A stretch of DNA of 64,000 nucleotides from positions 372,001 to 436,000 of the forward strand of contig NZ_FORS01000002.1 in NCBI RefSeq assembly GCF_900114065.1, read 5' to 3'. Every line of letters starts with the position of its first letter. Position 1 is the first letter of the stretch. Below are positions 6,930 to 18,758 of the stretch, piece after piece. A program made the translations under genes and the position numbers. The DNA is from Stutzerimonas kunmingensis (GTDB taxonomy: Bacteria; Pseudomonadota; Gammaproteobacteria; Pseudomonadales; Pseudomonadaceae). The notes under the pieces were generated by a model. The model did no database searches. It saw only the letters and a program-made list of their open reading frames with translations, and was not told the DNA's origin.

Positions 6930-7781
6930 ATGAACAACCGTCAAGCGAGGCTCTTCGCGATTGCTGCAACCGGTGTGGCGACGCTCGTGTTCATCGGGCT
7001 GACGGTGGATAGCCACCGGCAGTTTCCCAAGCTGACCAATGCCGACAGCATCACGGCGGAGGTCAAGCACGGGATGGATGTCTGGCACAAATACAACTGC
7101 ATCAACTGCCACACGCTGTTCGGCGAGGGCGCGTACTACGCGCCCGATCTGACGAAGATCACCCAGCATCGCGGCGAGCCGTATCTGAAGGCTTATATGC
7201 GCGATCCCTCGAAGTTCTACGACGAGAAGATCCATCGGCGTCTGATGCCGAAACAGGACCTGGCCGAAGACGAAATCAGTGACCTGATCGCCTTTCTCGA
7301 CTGGGTCAGCAAGGTGGACAACCAGGGCTGGCCGCCGCGACCGATCCTGGTGACCGGCAGTTTCGTGCCGGGCGCAGACACACTGAAGACAGGCGGCGAG
7401 CAGCGCAGTGATTTACCGCCTGGTGCCCGGCCGGTGGATTCCGGGGATGACGAGCGCGCGCTGGGTGAGCAGGTTTTCCGAGGCGCAGTGCCTGCCTGCA
7501 ATGCCTGCCACTCCACCGCACCCGGCGCTGATATGGCTGGCCCCACGCTCGCCGGTGTTGCAACTCGGGCGGCGGCTATCGTCGCGTCGCCCGACTACCA
7601 AGGGCAGGCGCAGGATGCGCGCGGATATATCCGCGAGTCGATCGTGTCACCCAGCGCGCACATCGTTCCCGGCGCGATGTATTCGGCAGACGGCACCTCG
7701 TTCATGCCGACCGGTTACGACGGCAGCCTGACGGATGAGCAGATCGATCAGCTGACGGCCTATCTCGAAACGCTCAAGTGA
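6930..7781 (+). CDS. norC: NorC, nitric oxide reductase cytochrome c subunit fused to a second cytochrome c domain
   Basis: NorC passes electrons to NorB for reduction of NO to N2O. The 283-residue protein has an N-terminal membrane anchor (residues 8-26) and the canonical NorC haem domain with C57-x2-C60-H61 and axial M106 (RRLMPKQDL). Ordinary NorC is about 146-150 residues. Here a linker (~140-175) leads to a second complete cytochrome c domain with C190-x2-C193-H194 and a probable axial Met in SFMPTG (M259). The extra haem could accept electrons directly from a periplasmic donor. ATG 6930 directly follows the 41-residue ORF, and norB begins 45 bp downstream. The two-haem architecture is read directly from the sequence. 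Confidence 0.93.
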   Translation: MNNRQARLFAIAATGVATLVFIGLTVDSHRQFPKLTNADSITAEVKHGMDVWHKYNCINCHTLFGEGAYYAPDLTKITQHRGEPYLKAYMRDPSKFYDEKIHRRLMPKQDLAEDEISDLIAFLDWVSKVDNQGWPPRPILVTGSFVPGADTLKTGGEQRSDLPPGARPVDSGDDERALGEQVFRGAVPACNACHSTAPGADMAGPTLAGVATRAAAIVASPDYQGQAQDARGYIRESIVSPSAHIVPGAMYSADGTSFMPTGYDGSLTDEQIDQLTAYLETLK

Positions 7782-7826
7782 CACGACGGCCAAGCCGACC
7801 CACGTTCGCTTCAAGGGGAAACTACG

Positions 7827-9194
7827 ATGCGCTATCAGTCCCAATCGGTCGCCTACTGGTACTTCGCGGTCGCGATGGTGTTGTTCGGCCTGCAGCTGGT
7901 GTTCGGCCTGCTCTCGGCAACCAAGTACATCGGGCCGGACCCGCTGTTGTATATCCTGCCTTTCGACGTGACCAAGGTGATTCACACCAACCTGCTGATC
8001 GTCTGGGTACTGACCGGCTTCATGGGGGCGACCTACTGGATGATTCCGGAAGAGTCGCGCGCCGAGCTGCATAGCACCAAGCTGGCCTATGTACAGCTGG
8101 TGCTTTGGACGCTGATGGGCGTCACGGCGATCATCGGCTACCTGTTCCGCTACGGCACCGGCAACAAGCTGCTCGAGCAGCCGTTGCCGCACAAGATCGT
8201 CATCGTCATCTGCATGCTGATCTTCCTCTACAACATCGGCATGACGATCCGCAAAGCGGGGCGTTTCACCACGACCGAAGCTGTGTTGATGATCGGCTTT
8301 GTCAGTGCCGCACTCCTGTACTTGCCGGCGTTGCTGCATTACGAGAACTACACGGTTTCCATTTTCTATCGCTGGTGGACGATTCATCTGTGGGTCGAAG
8401 GCGTCTGGATGATGATCATGGGCGGCTTCCTGGCCTACCTGCTGATCCGCTTGTCCGGTGCGGATCGGGAAGTCATGGAGAAATGGCTGTACGTGATCGT
8501 CGGCCTGGTGTTTCTCGCCGGCATCCTCGGCACGGCGCACCACTATTACTGGGTCGGCGTACCCACTTACTGGCTGCCGATTGGCGGGTTTTTCAGCGCG
8601 CTTGAGCCGCTCGCGCTCGTCGGCATGGCCGCCTATGCCTACGGCGCCATGCGCCGCTCGGGGCTGGCGCACCCGAATACGCTGGCGTTGCACTGGACGA
8701 TCGGCAGTGCACTGTTCTCGCTGTTCGGTGCCGGGCTACTGGGCTTGGCTCATACCTGGCCGAGCGTCAACAAATGGACCCATGGCACGCTAATCACCGC
8801 GATGCACGGCCATGCCGCGTTCTACGGTGCCTACGCAATGATCGTCATGGCGATGATCAGCTATGCCTTGCCATCACTGACTGCCGGACGACGGGAGCAG
8901 GGCACGGCGCTGGGCTACTGGGCGTTCTGGCTGCAAATCACCGGCATGTTCGGCATGACGCTGTCGTTTGCCACAGCAGGCATTGCGCAGGTCTATCTGG
9001 AGCGAATCATGGGCATGGGCTATCTGGATGCACAGCTGAAGATTCAGATCCATTTCGTGATGCTCATTGCCACCGCGTCGCTGTTCACCGTGGGCGTTGC
9101 CCTGTTCATCTACGACTTCTTCCGCTACACGCCACGCTTCGTCCTAGATGATACGGAGCCGGTGCTTGCAGAGAGGGAGGTACACCCGACGTGA
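7827..9194 (+). CDS. norB: NorB, nitric oxide reductase catalytic subunit
   Basis: The 455-residue inner-membrane haem-copper-oxidase-family enzyme combines two NO to N2O at a haem b3-FeB centre. About twelve membrane helices are visible. FeB ligands are in WWTIHLWVEGVW (His, with the NorB-specific Glu) and AHHYYWVG (two His). Haem ligands are in IHTNLL near the N-terminus and THGTLITAMHGHAAFYG. The length is normal for cytochrome c-dependent NorB, and there is no N-terminal quinol-oxidising extension. The gene overlaps norQ by four bases (GTGA), so the two are translationally coupled. Confidence 0.97.
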   Translation: MRYQSQSVAYWYFAVAMVLFGLQLVFGLLSATKYIGPDPLLYILPFDVTKVIHTNLLIVWVLTGFMGATYWMIPEESRAELHSTKLAYVQLVLWTLMGVTAIIGYLFRYGTGNKLLEQPLPHKIVIVICMLIFLYNIGMTIRKAGRFTTTEAVLMIGFVSAALLYLPALLHYENYTVSIFYRWWTIHLWVEGVWMMIMGGFLAYLLIRLSGADREVMEKWLYVIVGLVFLAGILGTAHHYYWVGVPTYWLPIGGFFSALEPLALVGMAAYAYGAMRRSGLAHPNTLALHWTIGSALFSLFGAGLLGLAHTWPSVNKWTHGTLITAMHGHAAFYGAYAMIVMAMISYALPSLTAGRREQGTALGYWAFWLQITGMFGMTLSFATAGIAQVYLERIMGMGYLDAQLKIQIHFVMLIATASLFTVGVALFIYDFFRYTPRFVLDDTEPVLAEREVHPT

Positions 9195-10006
9195 CGTTGC
9201 CCGAATACCCGCCACTGGCGAAAGCAAGTGAGGGGGAGCCGTTCTACGTACCGTGCGGCAATGAAGTCGCGATGTTCGAGCGCTGCCATGCGCGTGGCTT
9301 GGCAGTCATGCTCAAAGGGCCGACCGGCTGTGGCAAGACCCGCTTCGTCGAACATATGGCCTGGAAACTGGACCGGCCACTGATCACGGTGGCTTGCCAC
9401 GATGATCTGTCGGCCAGCGACCTGATCGGGCGTTTCCTTATTCGCCATGACGGTACCGTCTGGCAGGATGGCCCTCTCACCCGCGCCGTGCGTGAGGGGG
9501 CCATCTGCTATCTGGATGAAGTCGTCGAGGCGCGCCAGGACACCGTGGTCGTCCTGCATGCCTTGACCGATCACCGGCGCCTGCTGCCAATCGACAAGAC
9601 CGGTGAGTTGCTGATGGCTGCGCCGGGCTTCCAGTTGGTGATCTCCTACAACCCGGGCTACCAGCGCATGCTCAAGGATCTCAAACCGAGCACCCGCCAG
9701 CGCTTCGTGGCCATGGACCTGGATTTCCCGGGCGAAAATGCGGAGGCGAAGATCGTCGAGCGCGAGAGTGGTGTCGACGCACCGACTTCGCGTGCCCTAG
9801 TCACGCTGGCCCGCAGGCTGCGAGCGCTGCGGGACCGCGGCCTGGCCGAGGTGCCGAGTACTCGTCTGCTGATCGCCGCGGGTGCACTCTGCGTCGATGG
9901 CATACCCGTTCGGGAAGCGTGCCTGGCGGCAATCGTCTCGCCACTTTCGGACGACGAATCCTTGGTCGGAGCGATGCGCGATCTGGTCGACGGAACCTTC
10001 ATCTAG
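9191..10006 (+). CDS. norQ: NorQ, MoxR-type AAA+ ATPase for NO reductase activation
   Basis: 271 residues. NorQ works with NorD to mature NorCB, thought to insert the non-haem iron FeB. The Walker A motif GPTGCGKT lies near residues 38-45, Walker B ICYLDEVVEARQD near 110-120, and a sensor region VISYNPGYQ follows, all as in the NorQ/CbbQ branch of MoxR ATPases. GTG 9191 overlaps the norB stop. norD begins three bases after the stop codon. Confidence 0.95.
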   Translation: MTLPEYPPLAKASEGEPFYVPCGNEVAMFERCHARGLAVMLKGPTGCGKTRFVEHMAWKLDRPLITVACHDDLSASDLIGRFLIRHDGTVWQDGPLTRAVREGAICYLDEVVEARQDTVVVLHALTDHRRLLPIDKTGELLMAAPGFQLVISYNPGYQRMLKDLKPSTRQRFVAMDLDFPGENAEAKIVERESGVDAPTSRALVTLARRLRALRDRGLAEVPSTRLLIAAGALCVDGIPVREACLAAIVSPLSDDESLVGAMRDLVDGTFI

Positions 10007-10009
10007 ACC

Positions 10010-12028
10010 ATGGCCGAAGCCGAGGAGGTTCTTACCGACGCTGCGCGGCATGCCACGGTCTTCGCCCAGCGCCTCTGGCGTCGCTACAGTCCCGCGCCGG
10101 ACGCACCGGCAAGTCTATCGCTGAGCGAGGTGGCGGAGCGTCTGGAACTGCTGCTGTCGGCGGTGTTCGGCAACAGCTATCGGCTGCGCATCGCCCAGCC
10201 GCCGGCGCGACCGACCTTGCTGGGCAACTGGTTCGGCCGCACGCCCAGGCCGCAGCGATTGGCGGCAGTACCGGCAACCGATGGCACAAGCATCTGGCTT
10301 CCTCGCTCGTTGGATATCCCTGATCGAGCACTGGCGGCGAATCTCTACAAAGTGATGGCCTTGCAGCAGGCAATGCGCATCCGCCGCGGTAGTGCACTGA
10401 GCCTCTGGCGCAGCCTCCCGCCACTTGCCGGGGCGTTGTACCACCTACTTGAAGTCCAAGCGGCCGAGCGTGAAATGCTGGAGGAAATGCCAGGGTTTGC
10501 TGAATCGGTGCGGGCATTGCGGGCCTGCGCATTCACGCGTCGTCCACCGCTGAGTGCATTCGGTGCGGCACGACGCCCTCTGGAGGCTCGCGTGCGTGCA
10601 TTGCTGGTTGGCGAAGCTGATTGTGTTCCGCAGTCACCTACGCCTGAAGCGTCGTGCGAGCTGGCCGTGCGATTGTTGGCTGAATGGGGGCTGGAACCTG
10701 CCTCTGGAGAACGCATCGGTCAGGAGCCGCTCTTCGCTGATTGGTGGACCGGCATGCTGTTGGCACCTTCGCCGCACCATCAACACTCCGCCGGCGCTCA
10801 GAGTCAGTTCGACCCCACTCAGGCAGTGCCGCAGAGCGTGCGCCTCGAACGACGCCCCGACATTCGCCAGGCGCGCCCCGATGAGGATGAATCGGAGGAA
10901 AGCGGACCGCTGATGATCCAGCTGGACGAGCCACATCCCCACGCTGAGGACCCGATGGGCTTGCAGCGGCCCATCGATCGGGACGATGCGGATGCGGAGC
11001 TGTTCGGTGAAATGCTCGGCGATCTTCCTCAGGCGCGTTTGGTGGCGTCACCAGGGCGACCCAAAGAGGTGTTGCTGGCTGATGATCCTCCGGATGCCTC
11101 TGCTATCGCGCTTGCGCCCGGCGTTTCGGTTCTGCAGCGAGGCATCGCCTATCCCGAATGGGACTACCGCAGGCAGCATTACCGCGAGCAGAACGCCCTC
11201 GTGCAGGTACGCACGGCCCCGCCGGGTAATCCAGTCTGGGTAGCGGAAACGCTCGAGTCCCATCAGGGATTGCTCGAGGGGATTCGCCGCCGCTTCGAAT
11301 TGCTGCGCACCCACCGGGCCTGGTTGCGCGGTCAGGTCGATGGCGATGAGCTGGACCTGGATGCCTATGTGGATGCGGTTGCGAATCTGCGGGCTGGCAG
11401 CGGGCTGACCGATCGTCTGTACCGCACGCAGCGTTGCGCGGAGCGGAACCTGGCCATCCTGCTGCTCATCGATGTCAGCGGATCGACGGACAGCTGGATA
11501 TCCCAGGGGCGACGCGTGATAGACGTCGAGCGCGAAGCCTTGTTGCTGGTCAGCATCGCGCTGCAGAGCCTGGGTGCGCCCTATGCGATTCAGGCATTCT
11601 CAGGGCAGGGCAGGGAAGCGGTGGTGGTCCGCGATATCAAAACCTTCGAGGAGGCTTATGGCCAGGAGGTAGCGCTACGCATAGCGTCGTTGGAGCCGGA
11701 GCATTACACCCGCTGCGGCGCGGCGATCCGTCACGCCAGCGCCAATCTCATGTGCCAGCCGGCGGCCCGTCGACTGCTGCTGGTGTTGTCCGATGGAAAG
11801 CCTAGCGACAACGATGACTACGAAGGGCGATACGGAGTCGAGGACACCCGCCAGGCGGTTCTGGAAGCCGTGCTGCAAGGTATATCGCCGTTCTGCCTGA
11901 CCATCGACCGGCAGGCCAGCGCCTACCTGCCGCGCATATTTGGCGCAACCCGTTATGCACTGTTACCACGCCCTGAGCTCCTGCCTACCGTTCTACTCGA
12001 CTGGATGAAGCGTCTGGTGCAGGGATAG
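10010..12028 (+). CDS. norD: NorD, VWA-domain partner of NorQ
   Basis: 672 residues. The C-terminal third carries a von Willebrand A domain whose metal-ion-dependent adhesion motif is LLIDVSGSTD, followed by LVLSDGKPSDNDDYEGRYG, typical of NorD. The N-terminal two thirds are helical, with an acidic linker (DEDESEESG) around residue 290. NorD docks on the reductase and couples it to the NorQ ATPase ring. This is the last gene of the nir-nor operon. The tig promoter lies in the following 178-bp gap. Confidence 0.94.
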   Translation: MAEAEEVLTDAARHATVFAQRLWRRYSPAPDAPASLSLSEVAERLELLLSAVFGNSYRLRIAQPPARPTLLGNWFGRTPRPQRLAAVPATDGTSIWLPRSLDIPDRALAANLYKVMALQQAMRIRRGSALSLWRSLPPLAGALYHLLEVQAAEREMLEEMPGFAESVRALRACAFTRRPPLSAFGAARRPLEARVRALLVGEADCVPQSPTPEASCELAVRLLAEWGLEPASGERIGQEPLFADWWTGMLLAPSPHHQHSAGAQSQFDPTQAVPQSVRLERRPDIRQARPDEDESEESGPLMIQLDEPHPHAEDPMGLQRPIDRDDADAELFGEMLGDLPQARLVASPGRPKEVLLADDPPDASAIALAPGVSVLQRGIAYPEWDYRRQHYREQNALVQVRTAPPGNPVWVAETLESHQGLLEGIRRRFELLRTHRAWLRGQVDGDELDLDAYVDAVANLRAGSGLTDRLYRTQRCAERNLAILLLIDVSGSTDSWISQGRRVIDVEREALLLVSIALQSLGAPYAIQAFSGQGREAVVVRDIKTFEEAYGQEVALRIASLEPEHYTRCGAAIRHASANLMCQPAARRLLLVLSDGKPSDNDDYEGRYGVEDTRQAVLEAVLQGISPFCLTIDRQASAYLPRIFGATRYALLPRPELLPTVLLDWMKRLVQG

Positions 12029-12120
12029 TTGGCCAGCATATGTCCTCGATTTTCGGCTGGGCTGACGTAAGTAGTGATTCGCCGGGCGCGGCTCGGCTTT
12101 TGCTCGGCGCGACGGGCAGG

Positions 12121-12149
12121 GTGACTTATGTCAATCGAGCCACTAGAAT
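12121..12149 (+). promoter_or_regulatory. Probable tig promoter
   Basis: GTGACT (12121-12126) and TAGAAT (12144-12149) are 17 bp apart. The predicted start is near 12156, about 50 bp before the tig start codon. Confidence 0.5.
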
Positions 12150-12206
12150 GCTTGCCCATTCTGGGGCCGGAACGCCCGGCTTATGTCTGTGCAACGAGGA
12201 AAATCC

Positions 12207-13517
12207 ATGCAAGTTTCTGTTGAAAGCACCTCCGCTCTTGAGCGCCGCATGACCATCGGCGTGCCGGTCGAGCGCATCGAGACCGAAGTCAACAAGCGTC
12301 TGCAACAGACCGCCAGCCGTGCCAAGATCCCTGGTTTCCGTCCCGGCAAAGTGCCGATGAGCGTGATCCGTCAGCGTTACGAAGAAGCCGCCCGTCAGGA
12401 AGCGCTGGGCGATCTGATCCAGTCGACATTCTATGAAGCCGTCGTTGCCGAGAAGCTGAACCCGGCCGGCGCGCCGTCCGTCGAGCCGAAAGTGTTCGAA
12501 AAGGGCAAGGATCTGGAATACGTCGCCACCTTCGAAGTGTTCCCCGAGTTCGAAGTGGCCGGTTTCGAGGCCATCGAGATCGAGCGCCTGCAGGCCGAAG
12601 TCGCCGATGCCGACGTCGACAACATGCTGGAAATCCTGCGCAAGCAGAACACCCGTTTCGAGAACGTCGAGCGCGCTGCCGAGAGCGGCGACCAGCTGAC
12701 CATCGATTTCGTCGGCAAGATTGACGGTGAGACCTTCACTGGCGGTTCGGCCAAGGGCACTCAGCTGGTGCTGGGCTCCGGTCGCATGATTCCTGGTTTC
12801 GAAGACGCGCTCGTTGGCGCCAAGGCCGGCGAAGAGCTCGTGATCAACCCGACCTTCCCCGAGGACTATCAGAACCTCGACCTGGCCGGCAAGACTGCCG
12901 AGTTCACCGTCACCGTGAATGCCGTCGCCGCTCCGCAACTGCCCGAGCTGAATGACGAATTCTTCGCCCAGTTCGGCGTGCAGGAAGGTGGCGTCGAAGG
13001 CTTCCGTGCTGAAGTGAAAAAGAACATGGAGCGCGAGCTGCGTCAGGCCATCAAGACCAAGGTGAAGAATCAGGTCATGGAAGGGCTGGTCGCTGGCAAC
13101 CCGATCGAGGTGCCCAAGGCGCTGATCGACAATGAAGTGAACCGTCTGCGCGTGCAGGCCGTTCAGCAGTTTGGCGGCAACATCAAGCCCGAGCAGCTGC
13201 CGGCCGACCTTTTCCAGGAGCAGGCCAAGCGCCGCGTTGTTCTGGGTCTGATCGTGGCCGAAGTGGTCAAGCAGAAGGAGCTCAAGCCTGATGAGGCTCG
13301 CGTTCGCGAGCTGATCGAGGAAATGGCCTCGGCCTACCAGGAGCCGGAGCAGGTCGTCGCCTGGTACTACAAGAACGCCGAGCAGTTGAACGAAGTTCGC
13401 TCGGTTGTGCTCGAAGAGCAAGTTGTAGATACTGTCCTGCAGCAGGCTAAAGTGACCGATAAGTCGGTCTCCTACGAAGAAGCTGTCAAGCCTGCGGAAG
13501 CCCCGCAAGCAGCCTGA
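12207..13517 (+). CDS. tig: Trigger factor, ribosome-associated chaperone
   Basis: 436 residues, the usual Pseudomonas length. The N-terminal ribosome-binding domain has the signature PGFRPGKVP (about residues 43-51). The central FKBP-type prolyl isomerase domain (about 150-245) contains [13 protein letters not shown] and [13 protein letters not shown]. The rest is the helical chaperone domain. ATG 12207 (MQVSVEST) follows GAGGA at 12196-12200; an in-frame ATG at 12183 lacks a ribosome-binding site. It is first in the conserved tig-clpP-clpX-lon order. Confidence 0.97.
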   Translation: MQVSVESTSALERRMTIGVPVERIETEVNKRLQQTASRAKIPGFRPGKVPMSVIRQRYEEAARQEALGDLIQSTFYEAVVAEKLNPAGAPSVEPKVFEKGKDLEYVATFEVFPEFEVAGFEAIEIERLQAEVADADVDNMLEILRKQNTRFENVERAAESGDQLTIDFVGKIDGETFTGGSAKGTQLVLGSGRMIPGFEDALVGAKAGEELVINPTFPEDYQNLDLAGKTAEFTVTVNAVAAPQLPELNDEFFAQFGVQEGGVEGFRAEVKKNMERELRQAIKTKVKNQVMEGLVAGNPIEVPKALIDNEVNRLRVQAVQQFGGNIKPEQLPADLFQEQAKRRVVLGLIVAEVVKQKELKPDEARVRELIEEMASAYQEPEQVVAWYYKNAEQLNEVRSVVLEEQVVDTVLQQAKVTDKSVSYEEAVKPAEAPQAA

Positions 13518-13542
13518 TTTCTTCATATATTCGAGTGCACAA

Positions 13543-13575
13543 ACATAAGCCAGCCTCGTGCTGGCTTATGTCTTT
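13543..13575 (+). terminator. Strong terminator between tig and clpP
   Basis: A perfect 12-bp stem (ACATAAGCCAGC, 13543-13554, paired with 13560-13571) has a CTCGT loop and is followed by a short T-rich tail. It separates tig from clpP, although some read-through is likely. Confidence 0.8.
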
Positions 13576-13606
13576 TGAGGCATGACATAGGGAGTATCGT
13601 TGGAAC

Positions 13607-14245
13607 ATGTCCCGCAATCCTTTTATGCAAGCTCCGGACATTCAGGCCGCCGGTGGTCTGGTCCCGATGGTGATCGAGCAGTCCGCTCGCGGCGAGCGCG
13701 CCTATGACATTTATTCCCGACTCCTCAAGGAGCGGGTGATTTTCATGGTCGGCCAGGTCGAAGACTACATGGCCAACCTGATCGTCGCGCAGATGCTGTT
13801 CCTCGAGGCCGAAAACCCCGAGAAAGACATTCACCTGTACATCAACTCCCCGGGCGGCTCGGTGACCGCAGGCATGTCGATTTACGACACCATGCAGTTC
13901 ATCAAGCCGGATGTGTCGACCATCTGCATCGGCCAGGCCTGTTCCATGGGGGCTCTGTTGTTGACCGGTGGCACCGCGGGCAAGCGTTACTGCCTGCCGC
14001 ATTCGCGGATGATGATCCACCAGCCGCTGGGCGGCTTCCAGGGTCAGGCTTCGGATATCGAGATCCACGCACGTGAGATTCTGACCATCCGCGAGCGCCT
14101 GAACAAAGTACTGGCTCACCATACCGGTCAGCCGATGGAAGTGATTGCCCGCGATACCGACCGCGATAACTTCATGAGCGGTGAAGACGCCGTCAAGTAC
14201 GGCTTGATCGACCAGGTTCTGACCCAGCGCCAACTGGCGGTCTGA
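13607..14245 (+). CDS. clpP: ClpP, ATP-dependent protease proteolytic subunit
   Basis: 212 residues. ClpP forms the tetradecameric cytoplasmic serine-protease chamber fed by ClpX or ClpA. The catalytic Ser lies in [11 protein letters not shown] (S113) and the His in [11 protein letters not shown] (H138). The oxyanion-region glycines INSPGGSV are present. It is followed 97 bp later by clpX, its unfoldase partner, with a hairpin between. Confidence 0.98.
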   Translation: MSRNPFMQAPDIQAAGGLVPMVIEQSARGERAYDIYSRLLKERVIFMVGQVEDYMANLIVAQMLFLEAENPEKDIHLYINSPGGSVTAGMSIYDTMQFIKPDVSTICIGQACSMGALLLTGGTAGKRYCLPHSRMMIHQPLGGFQGQASDIEIHAREILTIRERLNKVLAHHTGQPMEVIARDTDRDNFMSGEDAVKYGLIDQVLTQRQLAV

Positions 14246-14274
14246 TCCCTGCAGCCTGCGATATGTGGCTGCTC

Positions 14275-14296
14275 CGTGGGCTTGAAAAAGCCCACG
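14275..14296 (+). terminator. Hairpin between clpP and clpX
   Basis: A perfect 9-bp stem CGTGGGCTT/AAGCCCACG encloses a GAAA loop, with no T run after it. It is more likely an mRNA-processing or partial-termination element than a full terminator. Confidence 0.5.
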
Positions 14297-14342
14297 ATTG
14301 CCTTCATCTTGTGTTTCAAGCCTTCCCGATTGGATCGATCGA

Positions 14343-15623
14343 ATGACTGACACCCGCAACGGCGAGGACTCCGGCAAACTGCTCTATTGCTCTTTTTGCG
14401 GCAAAAGCCAGCATGAAGTACGCAAGTTGATCGCCGGGCCCTCCGTTTTCATCTGCGACGAGTGCGTCGACCTGTGCAACGACATCATCCGCGAGGAGGT
14501 GCAGGAAGCGCAGACCGAGAGCAACGCGCACAAACTGCCTGCGCCGAAGGAGATCAGCGGCATTCTCGACCAGTACGTCATTGGTCAGGAGCGCGCCAAG
14601 AAGATCCTGGCGGTGGCCGTTTACAACCACTACAAGCGCTTGAACCAACGCGACAAGAAAGAAGAAGTCGAGTTGGGCAAGAGCAACATTCTGCTGATCG
14701 GTCCAACCGGCTCGGGCAAGACGTTGCTGGCCGAAACGCTGGCACGCCTGCTCAATGTGCCCTTCACCATCGCCGACGCCACTACCCTCACCGAGGCGGG
14801 CTATGTGGGCGAGGATGTCGAGAACATTATCCAGAAGCTTTTGCAGAAGTGCGATTACGACGTTGAGAAGGCCCAGATGGGCATCGTCTACATCGACGAA
14901 ATCGACAAGATATCCCGCAAATCCGATAACCCGTCGATTACTCGGGACGTATCCGGTGAAGGCGTGCAGCAGGCACTGCTGAAGCTGATCGAGGGCACCG
15001 TTGCGTCCGTCCCGCCACAGGGTGGTCGCAAGCATCCGCAGCAGGAATTCCTGCAGGTGGATACGCGCAACATCCTGTTCATCTGCGGTGGTGCGTTTGC
15101 CGGTTTGGAGAAGGTCATCCAGGGTCGTTCAACTCAGGGTGGTATCGGCTTCAATGCCGAGGTTCGCAGTAAGGACCCGGGCAAGAAGATCGGCGAGGCG
15201 TTGCGTGCCGTGGAGCCTGATGATCTGGTTAAGTTCGGCCTGATTCCTGAGTTCGTTGGCCGTCTGCCGGTGATCGCGACGCTCGATGAACTCGATGAGG
15301 CTGCGCTGATCCAGATTCTGACCGAGCCGAAGAATGCGTTGACCAAGCAGTACGCCAAGCTCTTCGAACTCGAAGGCGTGGATCTGGAGTTCCGCCCGGA
15401 TGCACTCAAGGCAGTCGCTTCGCGCGCTCTTGAGCGCAAGACCGGCGCACGTGGTCTGCGTTCGATTCTTGAAGGTGTGTTGCTCGACACGATGTACGAG
15501 ATTCCTTCGCAGAAGGAGGTCAGCAAGGTTGTCATCGATGAAAGCGTGATCGAAGGCACATCTCAGCCGTTGCTGATTTACGAGAACACCGAGCCGCCAG
15601 CCAAGGCGGCGCCTGAGGCGTAA
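14343..15623 (+). CDS. clpX: ClpX, AAA+ unfoldase of the ClpXP protease
   Basis: 426 residues. The N-terminal zinc-binding domain has two Cys pairs (YCSFCGKS and ICDECVDLC). Walker A is GPTGSGKT and Walker B is [10 protein letters not shown], followed by sensor and C-terminal small domains. ATG 14343 (MTDTRNGED) is the conserved start; a longer upstream frame from 14298 would run through the intergenic hairpin. A terminator follows directly after the stop. Confidence 0.98.
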   Translation: MTDTRNGEDSGKLLYCSFCGKSQHEVRKLIAGPSVFICDECVDLCNDIIREEVQEAQTESNAHKLPAPKEISGILDQYVIGQERAKKILAVAVYNHYKRLNQRDKKEEVELGKSNILLIGPTGSGKTLLAETLARLLNVPFTIADATTLTEAGYVGEDVENIIQKLLQKCDYDVEKAQMGIVYIDEIDKISRKSDNPSITRDVSGEGVQQALLKLIEGTVASVPPQGGRKHPQQEFLQVDTRNILFICGGAFAGLEKVIQGRSTQGGIGFNAEVRSKDPGKKIGEALRAVEPDDLVKFGLIPEFVGRLPVIATLDELDEAALIQILTEPKNALTKQYAKLFELEGVDLEFRPDALKAVASRALERKTGARGLRSILEGVLLDTMYEIPSQKEVSKVVIDESVIEGTSQPLLIYENTEPPAKAAPEA

Positions 15624-15629
15624 TCGAAC

Positions 15630-15657
15630 AAAGGGGCCTGCGGGCCCCTTTGCATTT
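15630..15657 (+). terminator. Terminator after clpX
   Basis: The stem AAAGGGGCC/GGCCCCTTT (15630-15638 and 15643-15651) has a TGCG loop and is followed by a partly T-rich tail. Confidence 0.8.
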
Positions 15658-15667
15658 GGTCCGCCGC

Positions 15668-15694
15668 CTTGTTTTTTACGGTGTGTGCCCTCAT
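15668..15694 (+). promoter_or_regulatory. Possible heat-shock (sigma-32-type) promoter of lon
   Basis: CTTGTTT (15668-15674) and CCCTCAT (15688-15694) are 13 bp apart and roughly resemble the sigma-32 consensus CTTGAAA/CCCCATNT. lon is a classical heat-shock gene, which raises the prior, but the match is imperfect. Confidence 0.3.
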
Positions 15695-15754
15695 CTTTGT
15701 TGCAAGGGCATCGCCCATCCGTTTACCGCCGAATGGCCGCCGTAGAGCTGAATT

Positions 15755-18151
<2,397 letters not shown>

Positions 18152-18165
18152 TCTGGAAGGCCACG

Positions 18166-18194
18166 TTGACACACTTCAGGCGCCCTTGTTTAAT
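18166..18194 (+). promoter_or_regulatory. Promoter of hupB
   Basis: TTGACA (18166-18171) is a perfect -35 hexamer. It is followed by a 17-bp spacer and TTTAAT (18189-18194). The spacing is optimal, and the predicted leader is about 80 nt. Confidence 0.75.
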
Positions 18195-18281
18195 CGGCCT
18201 CTTGTGTCATAGCCATCTAGCACCGCTTTGCTTACACCCGAAAATTAAAGATACGACTCAACAGAAATAAGGGGACTTAGA

Positions 18282-18554
18282 GTGAACAAGTCGGAACTGA
18301 TCGATGCCATCGCTGCATCTGCTGATATCCCAAAAGCTGTTGCTGGCCGCGCGCTGGATGCAGTGATCGAATCCGTCACCGGTGCCCTGAAGGCTGGTGA
18401 CTCCGTGGTACTGGTTGGTTTCGGTACTTTCGCTGTCAAGGAGCGCGCTGCGCGCACTGGTCGCAACCCGCAGACTGGCAAGCCGATCAACATCGCTGCT
18501 GCCAAGATCCCGGGCTTCAAAGCTGGCAAGGCTCTGAAAGACGCTGTCAACTAA
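18282..18554 (+). CDS. hupB: HU family DNA-binding protein (beta type)
   Basis: 90 residues, the standard HU length. The N-terminal helices [16 protein letters not shown] are followed by the beta-arm region with [21 protein letters not shown], whose RNPQTG and proline intercalate into bent DNA. It is a nucleoid protein. GTG is the start codon, with GGGGA upstream. It has its own promoter and a terminator-like hairpin downstream. Confidence 0.98.
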   Translation: MNKSELIDAIAASADIPKAVAGRALDAVIESVTGALKAGDSVVLVGFGTFAVKERAARTGRNPQTGKPINIAAAKIPGFKAGKALKDAVN

Positions 18555-18672
18555 GCGTCTTTCTACCCGGCCAGTCAGCTCGCGCTGCACTGGCACGGGG
18601 CGGTTGTCGAGCAGGCCTGGCCTGCTGCAATCTGGCTTGGGGAATAAGCCCAACCGCTCCAAAAGCTCCGAG

Positions 18673-18702
18673 AAGGCGCATCCCTGGATGCGCCTTTCTT
18701 TT
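18673..18702 (+). terminator. Terminator downstream of hupB
   Basis: An 11-bp inverted repeat AAGGCGCATCC/GGATGCGCCTT with a minimal loop is followed by TTCTTTT. The 204-bp hupB-ppiD gap contains nothing else recognisable. Confidence 0.8.
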
Positions 18703-18758
18703 ATCCGGTTTCCACCCGCGTTGCGCATCCGATCGCGCCGCAGACTCCTGGGGGTCGC

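Noticed and set aside
12126..13526. A 466-codon open frame antisense to tig
   Set aside because: It is a shadow of tig produced by codon bias in GC-rich DNA; its translation is Leu/Gly/Val-rich without any motif, and tig on the other strand is certain.
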